A stretch of DNA of 64,000 nucleotides from Actinomadura citrea (GCF_013409045.1 NZ_JACCBT010000001.1:1-64000), one strand, 5' to 3'. Positions 34,764-42,851 are shown, counted from the stretch's first letter. Notes: generated from the letters alone by a model not told the origin. Numbers and translations: made by a program.

Positions 34764-37043
34764 TCAGAGAGCCGAGTTGTCGATCTCGCGGATGATCTGA
34801 CCGCCGAGTTCGCGCTGGATGAGGGCCATCCCGCCCATCTCGGCCTCGGTGCCGTCGGCGTCGGCGTCGCCCTCCGGGTCGACCTCCTCGCTCTCGTCCA
34901 CGGGAGAGGGTTCGGGCGGCGGCGGGGGCTCGTCCGGCGGCGGCGGAGGCGGCTCCGGGGACCGGTCGGCCCTCGGCGCGGACGGCTGTGCGGACGACTG
35001 CGCGGACGGCTGGAAGGGCGGCCGCGGCTGCGGTGCCGGGTTCGGTGTGGCCGCCCCACCGAACCCCGCGCTAGGGCCCGGCCTTCCCCCTGGGGGAGAC
35101 CCGCCGGACGCTCCGCCGACGACGGTCTCTATCCGCCAGTCGACGCCCATCCGCTCCTTGAAGACCTCGCGCAGGACGGCGTCGCGGCCACCGTTGACGA
35201 AGCCGAGGCGGCGTCCCTCCGCGTCGAAGCCGAGGGTGAGGACCTTGCCGTCGAGGGAGATCGGCTGCACCCCGGACATGATGACCATCCAGGTGGCGCG
35301 GCTCTTCTGCTTGACGGCCTCGACGACGTCCGGCCAGAGCCGCTGGATGGTGGAGAAGTCGGCCCCTCCGCCTCCTCCGCCGGACGCGGCGGGTGCCGGC
35401 GGCGCGCTGGAGGGCGCGGGTGACGCGCTGGGGGCGGGGCGCGCGTTGGCCGGCGCGGCCGTGGGGCGGGCGGCCGTGGGCTGGGGGGCGGTGGCCGGGG
35501 CGGCAGCGCGGTTATCCACAGAACCGGACTCCGCGGGCGCCGTACGGGGGGTGGGGTTGACACTGGAAGTGGGGTCGGCCCCCCGGGAGGGAGGGGACTG
35601 GGTTCCGGGCGTTTGAGAACCCCCGTCACGGGACGCCGGCGCCCCTGGCTGCTCCGACGCCTCCTGCGTCGGCTGCCCGGACGTCCCTTGCGTCGCACCG
35701 CCCTGCCCGGACGTTCCGGGCGCCGCGCCGGCCTGCCCCGAAGATCCTTGAGCGGGAGCTCCCTGACCTGCGCCGCCCTGGCCCGGACCACCCTGGCCAG
35801 GGGCCGGAGCCGCGAAGGCCTGCGCCAGAGGGTCACCGCCCTGGCCGCCCCCGAATCCGGCCTGGCCACCGCCGAAACCGCCCTGGCCGGCCTGGCGTTC
35901 CAGACGGTCGAGGCGGGCGAACATGGACGCTTCGTCCTCGTACGCCGCCGGCAGCAGGATCCGGGCGCAGATCAGTTCCAGCAGCAGCCGCGGGGACGTG
36001 GCGCCCCGCATCTCGGTGAGCCCGGTGTGCAGCAGGTCGGCGGCGCGCGTCAGCTCTCCGGGCCCCATCGAGGACGCCTGGCGCCGCATCTGCTCCAGCT
36101 CGTCGGGCGGGAAGTTCAGCAGCCCCGAGGCCCCGGCCTCCGGGACGTTCGACAGGATCACCAGGTCGCGGAGGCGTTCCAGCAGGTCGGCGGTGAAGCG
36201 GCGCGGGTCCTGGCCGCTCTCGATCACGCGGTCGATGGCGGCGAACACCGCGGCGCCGTTCCGGGAGGCGAAGGCGGCGACGACCTCGTCCAGCAGCGCG
36301 GAGTCGGTGTAGCCGAGCAGCGACACGGCCCGCGCGTACGTGATGCCCTTCTCGTCCGACCCCGCGAGGAGCTGGTCCAGGATCGAGAGCGTGTCGCGCG
36401 CGGAACCGGCCCCGGCCCGGACGGCCAACGGCAGCGCGGACGTCTCGTACGGGACGTCCTCGCTCTTCAGGATCTCCTCGACGAGGTCCTGGAGGACGCC
36501 CGGCGGGATCAGCCGGAACGGGTAGTGGTGGGTCCGGGACCGGATCGTCCCGATGACCTTCTCCGGCTCGGTCGTCGCGAACACGAACTTCAGGTGCGGC
36601 GGCGGCTCCTCGACGAGCTTCAGCAGCGCGTTGAAGCCCTCGCGGGTGACCATGTGCGCCTCGTCGATGATGTACACCTTGAAGCGCGCCGCGACCGGGG
36701 CGAAGAAGGCCCGCTCCCGCAGGTCGCGGGCATCGTCCACACCACCGTGGGACGCGGCGTCGATCTCGATCACGTCGATGTGCCCAGACCCGGACGGTCC
36801 GAGCGCGACGCACGAGTCGCACTTGCCGCACGGGTCGGGGGTCGGCCCCTCCTCGCAGTTCAGCGAGCGGGCGAGGATCCGGGCGCTGGAGGTCTTGCCG
36901 CAGCCGCGCGGACCGCTGAACAGGTACGCGTGGTTGATCCGGCCGTTGCGCAGCGCCTGCTGGAGGGGCTCGGCGACGTGTTCCTGCCCCTTCAACTCGG
37001 CGAACGTCGCTGGCCGGTACTTGCGGTACAGAGCCAGACTCAT
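34764..37043 (-). CDS. dnaX: DNA polymerase III subunit gamma/tau
   Basis: 759 residues. Clamp-loader AAA+ part (1-370): [24 protein letters not shown]-loop [15 protein letters not shown], four-Cys zinc module (CEEG...CGKCDSCV), [23 protein letters not shown]. The 380-560 region is Gly/Gln/Pro/Ala low-complexity, then a conserved tau-like domain ([24 protein letters not shown]) and another Pro-rich linker. It loads the beta clamp and ties the replicative polymerases together. The SRP RNA gene lies just upstream. Confidence 0.97.
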   Translation of the reverse strand: MSLALYRKYRPATFAELKGQEHVAEPLQQALRNGRINHAYLFSGPRGCGKTSSARILARSLNCEEGPTPDPCGKCDSCVALGPSGSGHIDVIEIDAASHGGVDDARDLRERAFFAPVAARFKVYIIDEAHMVTREGFNALLKLVEEPPPHLKFVFATTEPEKVIGTIRSRTHHYPFRLIPPGVLQDLVEEILKSEDVPYETSALPLAVRAGAGSARDTLSILDQLLAGSDEKGITYARAVSLLGYTDSALLDEVVAAFASRNGAAVFAAIDRVIESGQDPRRFTADLLERLRDLVILSNVPEAGASGLLNFPPDELEQMRRQASSMGPGELTRAADLLHTGLTEMRGATSPRLLLELICARILLPAAYEDEASMFARLDRLERQAGQGGFGGGQAGFGGGQGGDPLAQAFAAPAPGQGGPGQGGAGQGAPAQGSSGQAGAAPGTSGQGGATQGTSGQPTQEASEQPGAPASRDGGSQTPGTQSPPSRGADPTSSVNPTPRTAPAESGSVDNRAAAPATAPQPTAARPTAAPANARPAPSASPAPSSAPPAPAASGGGGGGADFSTIQRLWPDVVEAVKQKSRATWMVIMSGVQPISLDGKVLTLGFDAEGRRLGFVNGGRDAVLREVFKERMGVDWRIETVVGGASGGSPPGGRPGPSAGFGGAATPNPAPQPRPPFQPSAQSSAQPSAPRADRSPEPPPPPPDEPPPPPEPSPVDESEEVDPEGDADADGTEAEMGGMALIQRELGGQIIREIDNSAL
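35512..35520 (+). promoter_or_regulatory. Perfect DnaA-box 9-mer inside dnaX
   Basis: TTATCCACA, the consensus DnaA box, within the low-complexity coding region of dnaX. It is a single copy, so it is not an origin; it may titrate DnaA or be chance. Confidence 0.35.
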
Positions 37044-37132
37044 CGGGGTCCGCCCTCCCTCGAGAAGCAGAGCGTCAGAAGCGCCGTGTCGCCGTGGACC
37101 GGTCGTCGCGGACCGGTCGCCGTCAAACTAAA

Positions 37133-37223
37133 GGGACCCCCCGCACACCCGCCAGAGCCTGCTTATCCTTGCTGCCTTCCGGCCCTGGGGAGGTTCACAG
37201 GGTGACGCCGTGCGAGGGGTCTG
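37133..37223 (-). ncRNA. ffs: Signal recognition particle RNA, small bacterial type
   Basis: On the minus strand the RNA starts near GACCCCTCGCACGGCG and ends near GTGTGCGGGGGGTC, so the ends pair. The apical domain CCAGGGCCGGAAGGCAGC carries the GGAA tetraloop and the asymmetric loop that bind Ffh. It lies 90 bp upstream of dnaX on the same strand, a common actinobacterial position. End points are approximate (a few nt). Confidence 0.92.
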
Positions 37224-37282
37224 ACCAAAGTCTATGGCATCCCCGGCCCAGGAGCGCCACGCATTCGGCGTAGTCTCCGCCC

Positions 37283-37627
37283 ATGCCCGCCTCTCCCCAG
37301 GACACGCTCCTGCACATCGCCGAACGAACCCACTGGGAATCCGCCCAGAGCACCGGCGTGGCGTACACCATGTCCACCCTGGGCCGGACCCTGGACGAGG
37401 AGGGCTTCATCCACTGCTCGTCCGATATCGCCCAGGTGGAAGGCGTCCTGGGCCGCTTCTACGGCGACGTCCCTCGCGACGACCTGGTCCTGCTGGTCAT
37501 CGACGTCTCCCGCCTCGACGCGCCCGTCCGCTACGAGCCTGCCGGCGACGAGCTGTTCCCCCACGTCTACGGATCGATCCCGGTCGACGCGATTATTGAT
37601 GTCAGGTCACTGCCCGAGAACCGGTAG
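37283..37627 (+). CDS. DUF952 family protein
   Basis: 114 residues. LLHIAERTHWESAQSTGVAY, EEGFIHCSSDIAQVEGVLGRFY and LFPHVYGSIP are the conserved blocks; the His and Cys of FIHCS suggest a catalytic or glutathione-related role, but the function is unknown. TAGTCT (37271-37276) ends 6 bp before the ATG, so it is probably leaderless. tRNA-Ser follows after 10 bp. Confidence 0.9.
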   Translation: MPASPQDTLLHIAERTHWESAQSTGVAYTMSTLGRTLDEEGFIHCSSDIAQVEGVLGRFYGDVPRDDLVLLVIDVSRLDAPVRYEPAGDELFPHVYGSIPVDAIIDVRSLPENR

Positions 37628-37637
37628 GATTCCCGGT

Positions 37638-37725
37638 GGAGGATTCGCCTAGTGGCCTAGGGCGCACGCTTGGAAAGCGTGTTGGGTTCACGCCCTCACG
37701 AGTTCGAATCTCGTATCCTCCGCCA
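37638..37725 (+). tRNA. tRNA-Ser(GGA)
   Basis: Acceptor GGAGGAT pairs with ATCCTCC; discriminator G; CCA encoded. The anticodon loop TTGGAAA gives GGA. The long variable arm (GTTGGGTTCACGCCC) is the serine type, and the T arm is ACGAG-TTCGAAT-CTCGT. The last 55 nt recur, with 6 changes, at 42792-42846. Confidence 0.97.
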
Positions 37726-37745
37726 CGCTTCACCAGGCACAACAC

Positions 37746-37780
37746 GCTGAGGGCGGCACCCAGAGGGTGTCGCCCTCAGC
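37746..37780 (+). terminator. Terminator after tRNA-Ser(GGA)
   Basis: GCTGAGGGCGGCACCC, loop AGA, GGGTGTCGCCCTCAGC: a 16-bp stem with one G-T pair, 21 bp after the tRNA. Confidence 0.85.
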
Positions 37781-38293
37781 GCATCTAGTCACAGCGTCAG
37801 TCTCAATAGATCGTCACCGCTGGTGCCTTTGGGCACGGCGGCACACGCCTGCCCCGTCAGAGCGCCTTGCGCCTACGCCGCAGGTGCGGCGACGACGAAG
37901 CGGCTCGTGACGCGCGTGGGCTTCCCGTCGATCATGCCGTCCGGCGGTGTGCGCAGGGCTCCGTTCGAGGACCCCGTGCCAGCAACCCGACGTCCCCGCT
38001 CGTCTCGGAACAGACAGCGTCAAACCCGAGCGGCCGGCTGTCCGCGCCAGGCGGATGCGAGTCGGACTCCTCCTGGTGCGGCACTGCTTCGCGTAAAGGC
38101 GCGGAGCGTGGTGTCGGCCGGATAACAAGACTCCGCCTTCTCGACATCCCGCCGAAATTAGGCATTCCGTACTATCCGAGCTGGATAAACAACGCTGGAC
38201 GCGAAAGGATATTTGGAGGCCGATTGGCCCTGGTAGATCAGTTCAGGGGACGATACGATGTCATCGGCCGAACAGTGAGAAGTGTTCGGCAAA
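37781..38293. other. Gene-poor stretch, possible decayed gene
   Basis: 513 bp with no convincing full gene. On the minus strand a frame ending at TAG 37873-37875 reads SSNGALRTPPDGMIDGKPT then RVTSRFVVAAPAA, which looks like the C-terminus of a real protein but has stops upstream (about 38020); it may be a gene remnant. The part 38120-38290 is clearly lower in GC than its surroundings. Confidence 0.4.
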
Positions 38294-38368
38294 GGCGGAG
38301 TGGAGCAGCTCGGTAGCTCGCTGGACTCATTATCCAGAGGTCGCGTGGTTCAAATCCCGTCTCCGCCA
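38294..38368 (+). tRNA. tRNA-Met(CAU), elongator type
   Basis: GGCGGAG pairs with CTCCGCC, discriminator A, no CCA encoded. The anticodon stem is CTGGA/TCCAG with loop CTCATTA, giving CAU. The first pair G1-C72 and the absence of three G-C pairs in the anticodon stem argue against the initiator. tRNA-Ile with a modified CAU cannot be excluded. Confidence 0.93.
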
Positions 38369-38398
38369 CTTCCCTTCGGGCGTGTCGTTGACCGTTGT

Positions 38399-38440
38399 CC
38401 CAGGGTTCGGCAGTCGGCGCGGTAGCCGCCGAACCCTGGG
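38399..38440 (+). terminator. 13-bp inverted repeat after tRNA-Met
   Basis: CCCAGGGTTCGGC and its exact complement GCCGAACCCTGGG, 16-nt loop, 30 bp past the tRNA. It lies between the tRNA and the convergent synthase gene and can serve both. Confidence 0.65.
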
Positions 38441-38525
38441 CCCAGCGGGGAGGCACGCCGGCTTGAGATCGTGCCCTTTTCCTGCTTGCCGGGTCATTCG
38501 CCTCCGTTGTGGGCTCGCCGCCGAG

Positions 38526-39272
38526 TCAGGAGCGTGTCTCCAGCTCCTGTTCGATCGGCTTCACCACGATGTAACCTTGGGCTTGGTGGCGGATGGCGGA
38601 GTCGTAAAGGTGCCGCAGGACTGGCATGATGCTGTGGTAGCAGAACACCGAAGATGACACTCCGAGGATTTCCGGGGTGTTGAACAGAACGGGCATCTCC
38701 GCGAACAGGTAGGCGAGTCCTGCCTGAAGTTTCTCAGCCTCCGCTCCAGCGGAGGCCGGCGAGTCGTCGGTCCGCGACCGCAGGATGTACCGCACGTGCT
38801 CTTCGCACGCCTGCCGGAGTTGGTCGTCCGCGCTGAGGCACTCCTCGATCCGCCGCCGGGTCGCCTGATAGCTGGGCAGGTCCATGCACTCGGAGAGCGC
38901 GCGCACGCGGACCTGGGGCCCCGGACCGCCCGCTCTCTCGACCGCCTGCCGAACGCGGCGCCGGGTGTCCCGGATGGTCCGGGTGGCACTCGAGGCGGCC
39001 TTCTGCGGGGTATAACCGGAGGCGACGTACATGGTGTCGATGTGCTGGTCGACATAGATGATGTCGATTCCGGTGAAGCGTGGCTGAGCCCATTTCACCA
39101 GGGCCGCGATGCGCTCGCGGCTGAAGTAGCTGTTCTCTGGGCTCACACCGATGAGGATATGCTCGCCCTGCTCGAACAGTCGCCGGCAGGCGGGCATGTA
39201 CGGTTGCGCGTCGATCGGTATCCCTGGGGTGGACGTACAGGAGACCGCGGGGGTGGACGAGGTCTTGTTCAT
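38526..39272 (-). CDS. Cyclodipeptide synthase (AlbC-like, NYH subfamily)
   Basis: 248 residues. It joins two amino acids taken from aminoacyl-tRNAs into a 2,5-diketopiperazine. It is collinear with AlbC over its length: LIGVSPENSYFS holds the nucleophile Ser44 and Asn47, AGLAYLFAEMP holds Tyr188 and Glu192, and SSVFCYH holds Tyr212-His213, so every known catalytic residue is present and the Asn/Tyr/His set defines the NYH group. The basic helix ATRTIRDTRRRVRQ is where tRNA binds. Start ATG 39272 fits the AlbC N-terminus; a 55-codon longer frame from 39437 is not family-like. Compared with AlbC, P1-pocket positions V65, L185 and L200 read Ile72, Val195 and Phe210, so the product may differ from cyclo(Phe-Leu). 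The P450 and methyltransferase genes upstream on the same strand are the likely tailoring enzymes. Confidence 0.93.
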   Translation of the reverse strand: MNKTSSTPAVSCTSTPGIPIDAQPYMPACRRLFEQGEHILIGVSPENSYFSRERIAALVKWAQPRFTGIDIIYVDQHIDTMYVASGYTPQKAASSATRTIRDTRRRVRQAVERAGGPGPQVRVRALSECMDLPSYQATRRRIEECLSADDQLRQACEEHVRYILRSRTDDSPASAGAEAEKLQAGLAYLFAEMPVLFNTPEILGVSSSVFCYHSIMPVLRHLYDSAIRHQAQGYIVVKPIEQELETRS

Positions 39273-39604
39273 CTGGGGGACCGCCAGTTCGTTGCGGAGG
39301 TTTTCGGGCGTGTTTCGAGGCTCTCCTCGGATGGGCAGGGGTGTGGTGGCGGCTTCCCGTGGAATTGTCCCGAATCGGCCGTGGTGGGGCCTGATCGCGG
39401 ACCATCCCGAGGCACTCGCGCACCCGCGGATGCCCATCGCGATGTCTCGTTCACGGTGAGTAGTGTAAGGCGTGTTTGTGGAAATCGGTGGCGGCGAGCG
39501 GACTTATTAATGTGGCGGATCCGTCTTCCCTGCATTCGTTCTGTGTGGCGAACGCGCCCGGTATCTGGGAACGGCGGCCTCCAACGAGAGATCGATATCG
39601 ATCA
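39273..39604. other. Spacer upstream of the synthase gene
   Basis: 332 bp with no gene. On the minus strand TACACT near 39466 could be the -10 of a synthase promoter, with a weak -35. This would give a leader of about 180 nt before ATG 39272. GC is lower between about 39440 and 39600. Confidence 0.4.
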
Positions 39605-39891
39605 GACGATCTCAAGGCTGGTGGATTTGCCGGGATGTTGAACGACCGGGATCCGCGGCACATCGGCGTCCCCCACGATTTCGACATCGGCCGCGCCGAT
39701 TCCGGCCATCGTCGTTCGGCACCGGCACGCATTTCTGCATTGGCGTCTACCTGACGCGTACCGACCTGCGCACCGCTCTGCCGGCTCTGAGCACACGGCT
39801 GCACGGGCAGCGGGCGACGGTGCCGCCCGAGGAGATTCCCTGGTCCAGCGAAATGTCCCTGCAGGGGCCGCAGGTACAGCCGGTCAGGGCC
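39605..39891 (+). pseudogene. Remnant of a second cytochrome P450
   Basis: The plus strand reads DDLKAGGFAGMLNDRDPRHI and HDFDIGRADSGH in one frame, then, shifted by one base near 39714, FGTGTHFCIGVYLTRTDLRT with the complete haem-ligand motif FGxGxHxCxG and a normal P450 C-terminus to about 39891 (the frame stops at 39942). The first about 270 residues, including the I-helix and ExxR, are gone. It is convergent with the methyltransferase gene and meets its 3' end. Confidence 0.8.
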
Positions 39892-40645
39892 CGGTGCGTT
39901 GTTCGGTCCGCCGGGCGCGGACCACCGTCCAGAAGGGCATGATGACACTGCAGCGGATGGTGACGGCCTCTCCACAGTCAGAGGCCAGGGCGTGCAGCGC
40001 ATCGACGCTGTAGAACTTGCGGGCGCTGATCACCCAGTCGTGCAGGAGTGGCTGCCCTCCTCCCAGGAGCAACCCCACGGGAATGCCGGTGACCAGGCAC
40101 GCCGGATTGCGCCAGCCGTCGATGATCAGCAGGCGGGATGCCACCCGCGTACCCTCCCGCAAGACCGCCCGGACCGCGGTGGGAGGCAGATGGTGAAGGG
40201 AGAAGGCGAACACTGCCAGATCCCATGATCCGGTCTCGGCGTCGATGCCGGTGGCGTCGATCACCGCCGTCTCCGCGCGAGGGTGGCGCCCCAGCGGTCC
40301 GGCCTGCAGGGTCTGCACGGTCCGCGCCGAGATGTCGCTGGCGGTCCAGCGGGCGGTCGGGTGCCGGGCCAGCACGTGCTCGGCCAGCCCGCCCGAGCCC
40401 GCACCGAGTTCCAGGATTCGTGGTTCCGGCAACCCGGCGATCTCTGCCTGGATCCACCGGCCCCAGATTCGGTACAGCCCACCCAGACGCTGAAGGCGGT
40501 GCAGGCCCCGGAGCACTCGCTGTGCCTTGTCGGCCGTCTCGGGCCGGTCGAGGTATTCCAGCCGGTCCGTCTCGTACAGGCGGTCCCACCATCCGGCGCA
40601 GGGTCCTCCACGCGGCATGTCCGCCATGGGCCTCGTCGGTCCCAT
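39884..40645 (-). CDS. Class I SAM-dependent methyltransferase (cyclodipeptide cluster)
   Basis: 253 residues from ATG 40645 (AAGGGCGG upstream). SAM motif I ILELGAGSGGLAEHV, acidic motif II around WTASDISA, motif III FAFSLHHLPP, then a C-terminal LLHDWVISARKFYS region typical of UbiE-like small-molecule methyltransferases. It begins 23 bp after the P450 stop on the same strand, so they share an operon; it probably N- or O-methylates the diketopiperazine (inference from context). A frame of 900 codons runs through this gene and the antisense of others, but only this part is coding. Confidence 0.88.
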   Translation of the reverse strand: MGPTRPMADMPRGGPCAGWWDRLYETDRLEYLDRPETADKAQRVLRGLHRLQRLGGLYRIWGRWIQAEIAGLPEPRILELGAGSGGLAEHVLARHPTARWTASDISARTVQTLQAGPLGRHPRAETAVIDATGIDAETGSWDLAVFAFSLHHLPPTAVRAVLREGTRVASRLLIIDGWRNPACLVTGIPVGLLLGGGQPLLHDWVISARKFYSVDALHALASDCGEAVTIRCSVIMPFWTVVRARRTEQRTGP

Positions 40646-40668
40646 CGATCCGCCCTTCTGCGAGTGCC

Positions 40669-41874
40669 TCACCAGGAGACCGGGACCTGGTCGGGACGGG
40701 TCTGCCCTAGGTCGTTCCGCCAGGGAATGTCGTGTTCGGACACTGCCAACCGGAGGCCTGGGAAGCGCTCGAACAGTGCCCGGAAGGAAATGGTGAGGTA
40801 GAGGCGGGAGAAGGCCGCACCCAGGCAGAAGTGGGGGCCCGCGCCGAAGGTGGCGGTGGCGTCGGTGGTGCGATGGATGTCGAACCTGCCCGGGTCGGGA
40901 TAGTGGCGTTCGTCCCAGGTGGCTCCGAGCATCGGCGCGCAGACGCCGTCCCCTTCGACGATGCGCACTCCGTGGAGCATGACGTCTTCCGTGGCCACGC
41001 GCGGATAGCCCAAGACCCCGTTGTGGTGGAAGCGCAGCACCTCCTCGACGGCCTTGGGCCACAGCTCCGGCTGGGCAATGCACCGACCGAGTTGCTCGCG
41101 GTGCCGCAGGAGGGTGATGACTCCGGTCGCGACGGGCGAGACCAGCGGGTCGGAGCCGGTCACTAACAGGTAGCTGACAGTGCCGTGGAGCTCCTGCTCG
41201 CTGATGGTCCCGTTGCGATGCGCCCGGACGAGTGCGCTGACCGGGTCGTCGCCGCCGGGTGCTGCCTGCTTGGCGGCGATGACCTGTTCGGTGAACTCCA
41301 GAGTGGTCTTGGTGGCGGCGGCGACCTGGTCGGCCTCGACGTTGAGGGCGATCTGGGTCCGGAAGGCGTGCAGATACTCCACACGGTGCTCGATCGGGAT
41401 GTCCAGCAGTTCGCAGCTGACCCGCAGAGGCAGCGGCGCGGCGTAGACCTGGAGGAGGTCGGCGGGGCCGCGGCCTGAAGCCATGGCCTCCAGCAGCGAG
41501 TCTGCATGCCGTTCGATCATCGGCCGATACCGCTCGACGCGGGCGGGCGTGTAGAAGGGGTTGAGGACGCGGCGGATCCGGGTGTGGTCGGGCGGGTCGA
41601 GGTTGAAGATCACGCCGGGAACGACGGTGAAGTCGGCGCCGACGAAGCGCGGAGCGCCGGGATAGGTCAGGTCTCGCGAGAAGCGGCGGTCCGTGAAGAC
41701 CTGGGCGATGTCGTCCTTGCGCGTGATCATCCACACCCGATCGCCGCTCGGCAGGGTAACGGGGCAGACGGGTCGGTTCTCGCGGGCCCAGGCCAGGACG
41801 GGCGGCGGGGTCCCGTGCGGGCCGAGGGCGAAGGGATAGCGAAGCGGGAGGTCGGGGGGAGCGTGGTCGTCCAT
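40669..41874 (-). CDS. Cytochrome P450 (cyclodipeptide tailoring)
   Basis: 401 residues from ATG 41874 (AAGGACG upstream). Haem motif FGAGPHFCLG with Cys350, ExxR at 278-281 (EVLR), DPPDHTRIRR early on. The I-helix reads LLVTGSDPLVSP (236-247): the acid Asp242 is kept, but the usual following Thr, which helps split O2, is Pro243. Such changes occur in P450s that couple or cross-link substrates. The neighbouring synthase suggests the substrate is a cyclodipeptide, possibly dimerised or cross-linked (inference). Operon with the downstream methyltransferase gene. Electron partners are not in the window. Confidence 0.92.
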   Translation of the reverse strand: MDDHAPPDLPLRYPFALGPHGTPPPVLAWARENRPVCPVTLPSGDRVWMITRKDDIAQVFTDRRFSRDLTYPGAPRFVGADFTVVPGVIFNLDPPDHTRIRRVLNPFYTPARVERYRPMIERHADSLLEAMASGRGPADLLQVYAAPLPLRVSCELLDIPIEHRVEYLHAFRTQIALNVEADQVAAATKTTLEFTEQVIAAKQAAPGGDDPVSALVRAHRNGTISEQELHGTVSYLLVTGSDPLVSPVATGVITLLRHREQLGRCIAQPELWPKAVEEVLRFHHNGVLGYPRVATEDVMLHGVRIVEGDGVCAPMLGATWDERHYPDPGRFDIHRTTDATATFGAGPHFCLGAAFSRLYLTISFRALFERFPGLRLAVSEHDIPWRNDLGQTRPDQVPVSW

Positions 41875-42010
41875 CAGCGTCCTTTGCCGTCGGGGTGATC
41901 CGATGGTGTCGGGGGCGATCGGGGGGCGCGGCGGGGTATCCCATCCCAAGGTTATCACTTAGAGTTGCCAAGGGGATACTATACGTGAGCGAAGGGGGAG
42001 ATAGGTGATC

Positions 42011-42760
42011 ATGAGCCAGTTCGACACGCTCGCCGAGGCGTACGAGGAGACCACGCGGAGGTTCCCGTTCCGCGAGCACATCGAGGCTCACAGCCTCCTC
42101 GACCAGATCGGGCCGCTCGACGGCCTGGCGGTTCTGGACCTCGGCTGCGGCAGTGGCGTCTACGCCCGCAGGCTCCGGCGCCTCGGCGCCGCCCGCGCGG
42201 TCGGCGTCGACGCCTCCGCCGGCATGATCGAACACGCCGAGAAGCTGGAGCGGGTCGAGCCGCTCGGTGTCCGCTACGCCGCCGCCGACGCCTCTCTCGG
42301 CCTGGGCCCGGACCTCTCTGGCGCCTTCGACCTGGTCGTCGGCGTCTACCTCACCCCCTACGCCGCGACGGCGGAGGAGCTGACCGGCATCTTCAGGACG
42401 GCCAGGCAGGCGCTCAAACCCACCGGCGGCCGGTTCGTCGCGGCGGTGCTCAATCCGGGCCACGACCGAGCACCCGGCTACTACCAGCGGTACGGGTTCG
42501 ACATCATCTGCGAGCCCGACGACGAGGCGGACGGCGCGCCGGTGGACCTGTCGGGGTCGATCGACGATCACGACTTCCTGCTGCACGGCTACCGCTGGTC
42601 AAAGCCAACGCATGAGCGGGCGCTCCGGGCCGGCGGGTTCAGTGCCGCGACCTGGGTCCGTCCGACCCTGTCGGATGAGGGACGTCGGCTCCATCCGGAA
42701 GACTACTGGGCCCGCTACCTCGCCCGCCCCCACGCGCTGATCCTTGAAGCCGGCGCCTGA
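42011..42760 (+). CDS. Class I SAM-dependent methyltransferase, divergent from the P450
   Basis: 250 residues from ATG 42011; GTG 42005 is possible because GGGGGAG lies nearer to it. Motif I AVLDLGCGSGVYARRL, then VGVDASAGMI and FDLVVGVYLTPYA. Different lineage from the methyltransferase at 39884. It shares a 136-bp AT-richer promoter region with the P450 (TTGCCA and TATACG elements around 41965-41985), so it may belong to the cyclodipeptide pathway. It ends 32 bp before the tRNA-Ser remnant. Confidence 0.88.
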   Translation: MSQFDTLAEAYEETTRRFPFREHIEAHSLLDQIGPLDGLAVLDLGCGSGVYARRLRRLGAARAVGVDASAGMIEHAEKLERVEPLGVRYAAADASLGLGPDLSGAFDLVVGVYLTPYAATAEELTGIFRTARQALKPTGGRFVAAVLNPGHDRAPGYYQRYGFDIICEPDDEADGAPVDLSGSIDDHDFLLHGYRWSKPTHERALRAGGFSAATWVRPTLSDEGRRLHPEDYWARYLARPHALILEAGA

Positions 42761-42791
42761 CTACGGGTAACAACAGCCTGGCCCGCAGACG

Positions 42792-42846
42792 TGGAAAGCG
42801 TGTTGCGTGCAGGCGCTCGCGAGTTCGGATCTCGCATCCTCCGCCA
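42792..42846 (+). pseudogene. tRNA-Ser 3' remnant (probable att site)
   Basis: 55 nt aligned without gaps to the 3' part of tRNA-Ser(GGA): anticodon 3' side, variable arm, T arm, acceptor 3' strand and CCA. No 5' half is present: the required GGAGGAT is absent and the anticodon stem cannot form. The six differences include two compensatory pairs, so it once belonged to a working tRNA. Confidence 0.8.
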
Positions 42847-42851
42847 CACCG

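Larger units (their letters stand above)
37671..42846. mobile_element. Probable tRNA-Ser-targeted genomic island carrying the cyclodipeptide genes
   Basis: The 55-nt 3' end of tRNA-Ser(GGA) (37671-37725) and a remnant (42792-42846) form direct repeats, 49 of 55 identical and collinear, as expected when an element integrates into the 3' half of a tRNA. The differences include paired changes in the variable stem (GGG/CCC to GCG/CGC) and the T stem (A-T to G-C), so the remnant came from a once-functional tRNA-Ser. Each copy is followed by its own strong terminator. Inside are tRNA-Met, the cyclodipeptide synthase, P450, methyltransferase genes, decayed genes and lower-GC spacers. No integrase is seen, so it would be an old, immobile island. 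Confidence 0.6.

Noticed and set aside
38294..38368. Initiator tRNA
   Set aside because: The first base pair is G-C, and the anticodon stem lacks the three G-C pairs of initiator tRNA.
39273..39437. Longer start for the cyclodipeptide synthase (ATG 39437)
   Set aside because: The 55 extra residues are not family-like, and ATG 39272 gives an AlbC-sized protein.
39884..42586. A 900-codon minus-strand frame across the methyltransferase, P450 and divergent methyltransferase region
   Set aside because: Only its last 253 codons look like protein. The rest is Arg/Pro-rich and antisense to, or out of frame with, the real P450 and methyltransferase genes.
42775..42846. Complete second tRNA-Ser
   Set aside because: The 5' acceptor strand and D arm are absent and the anticodon stem cannot pair.
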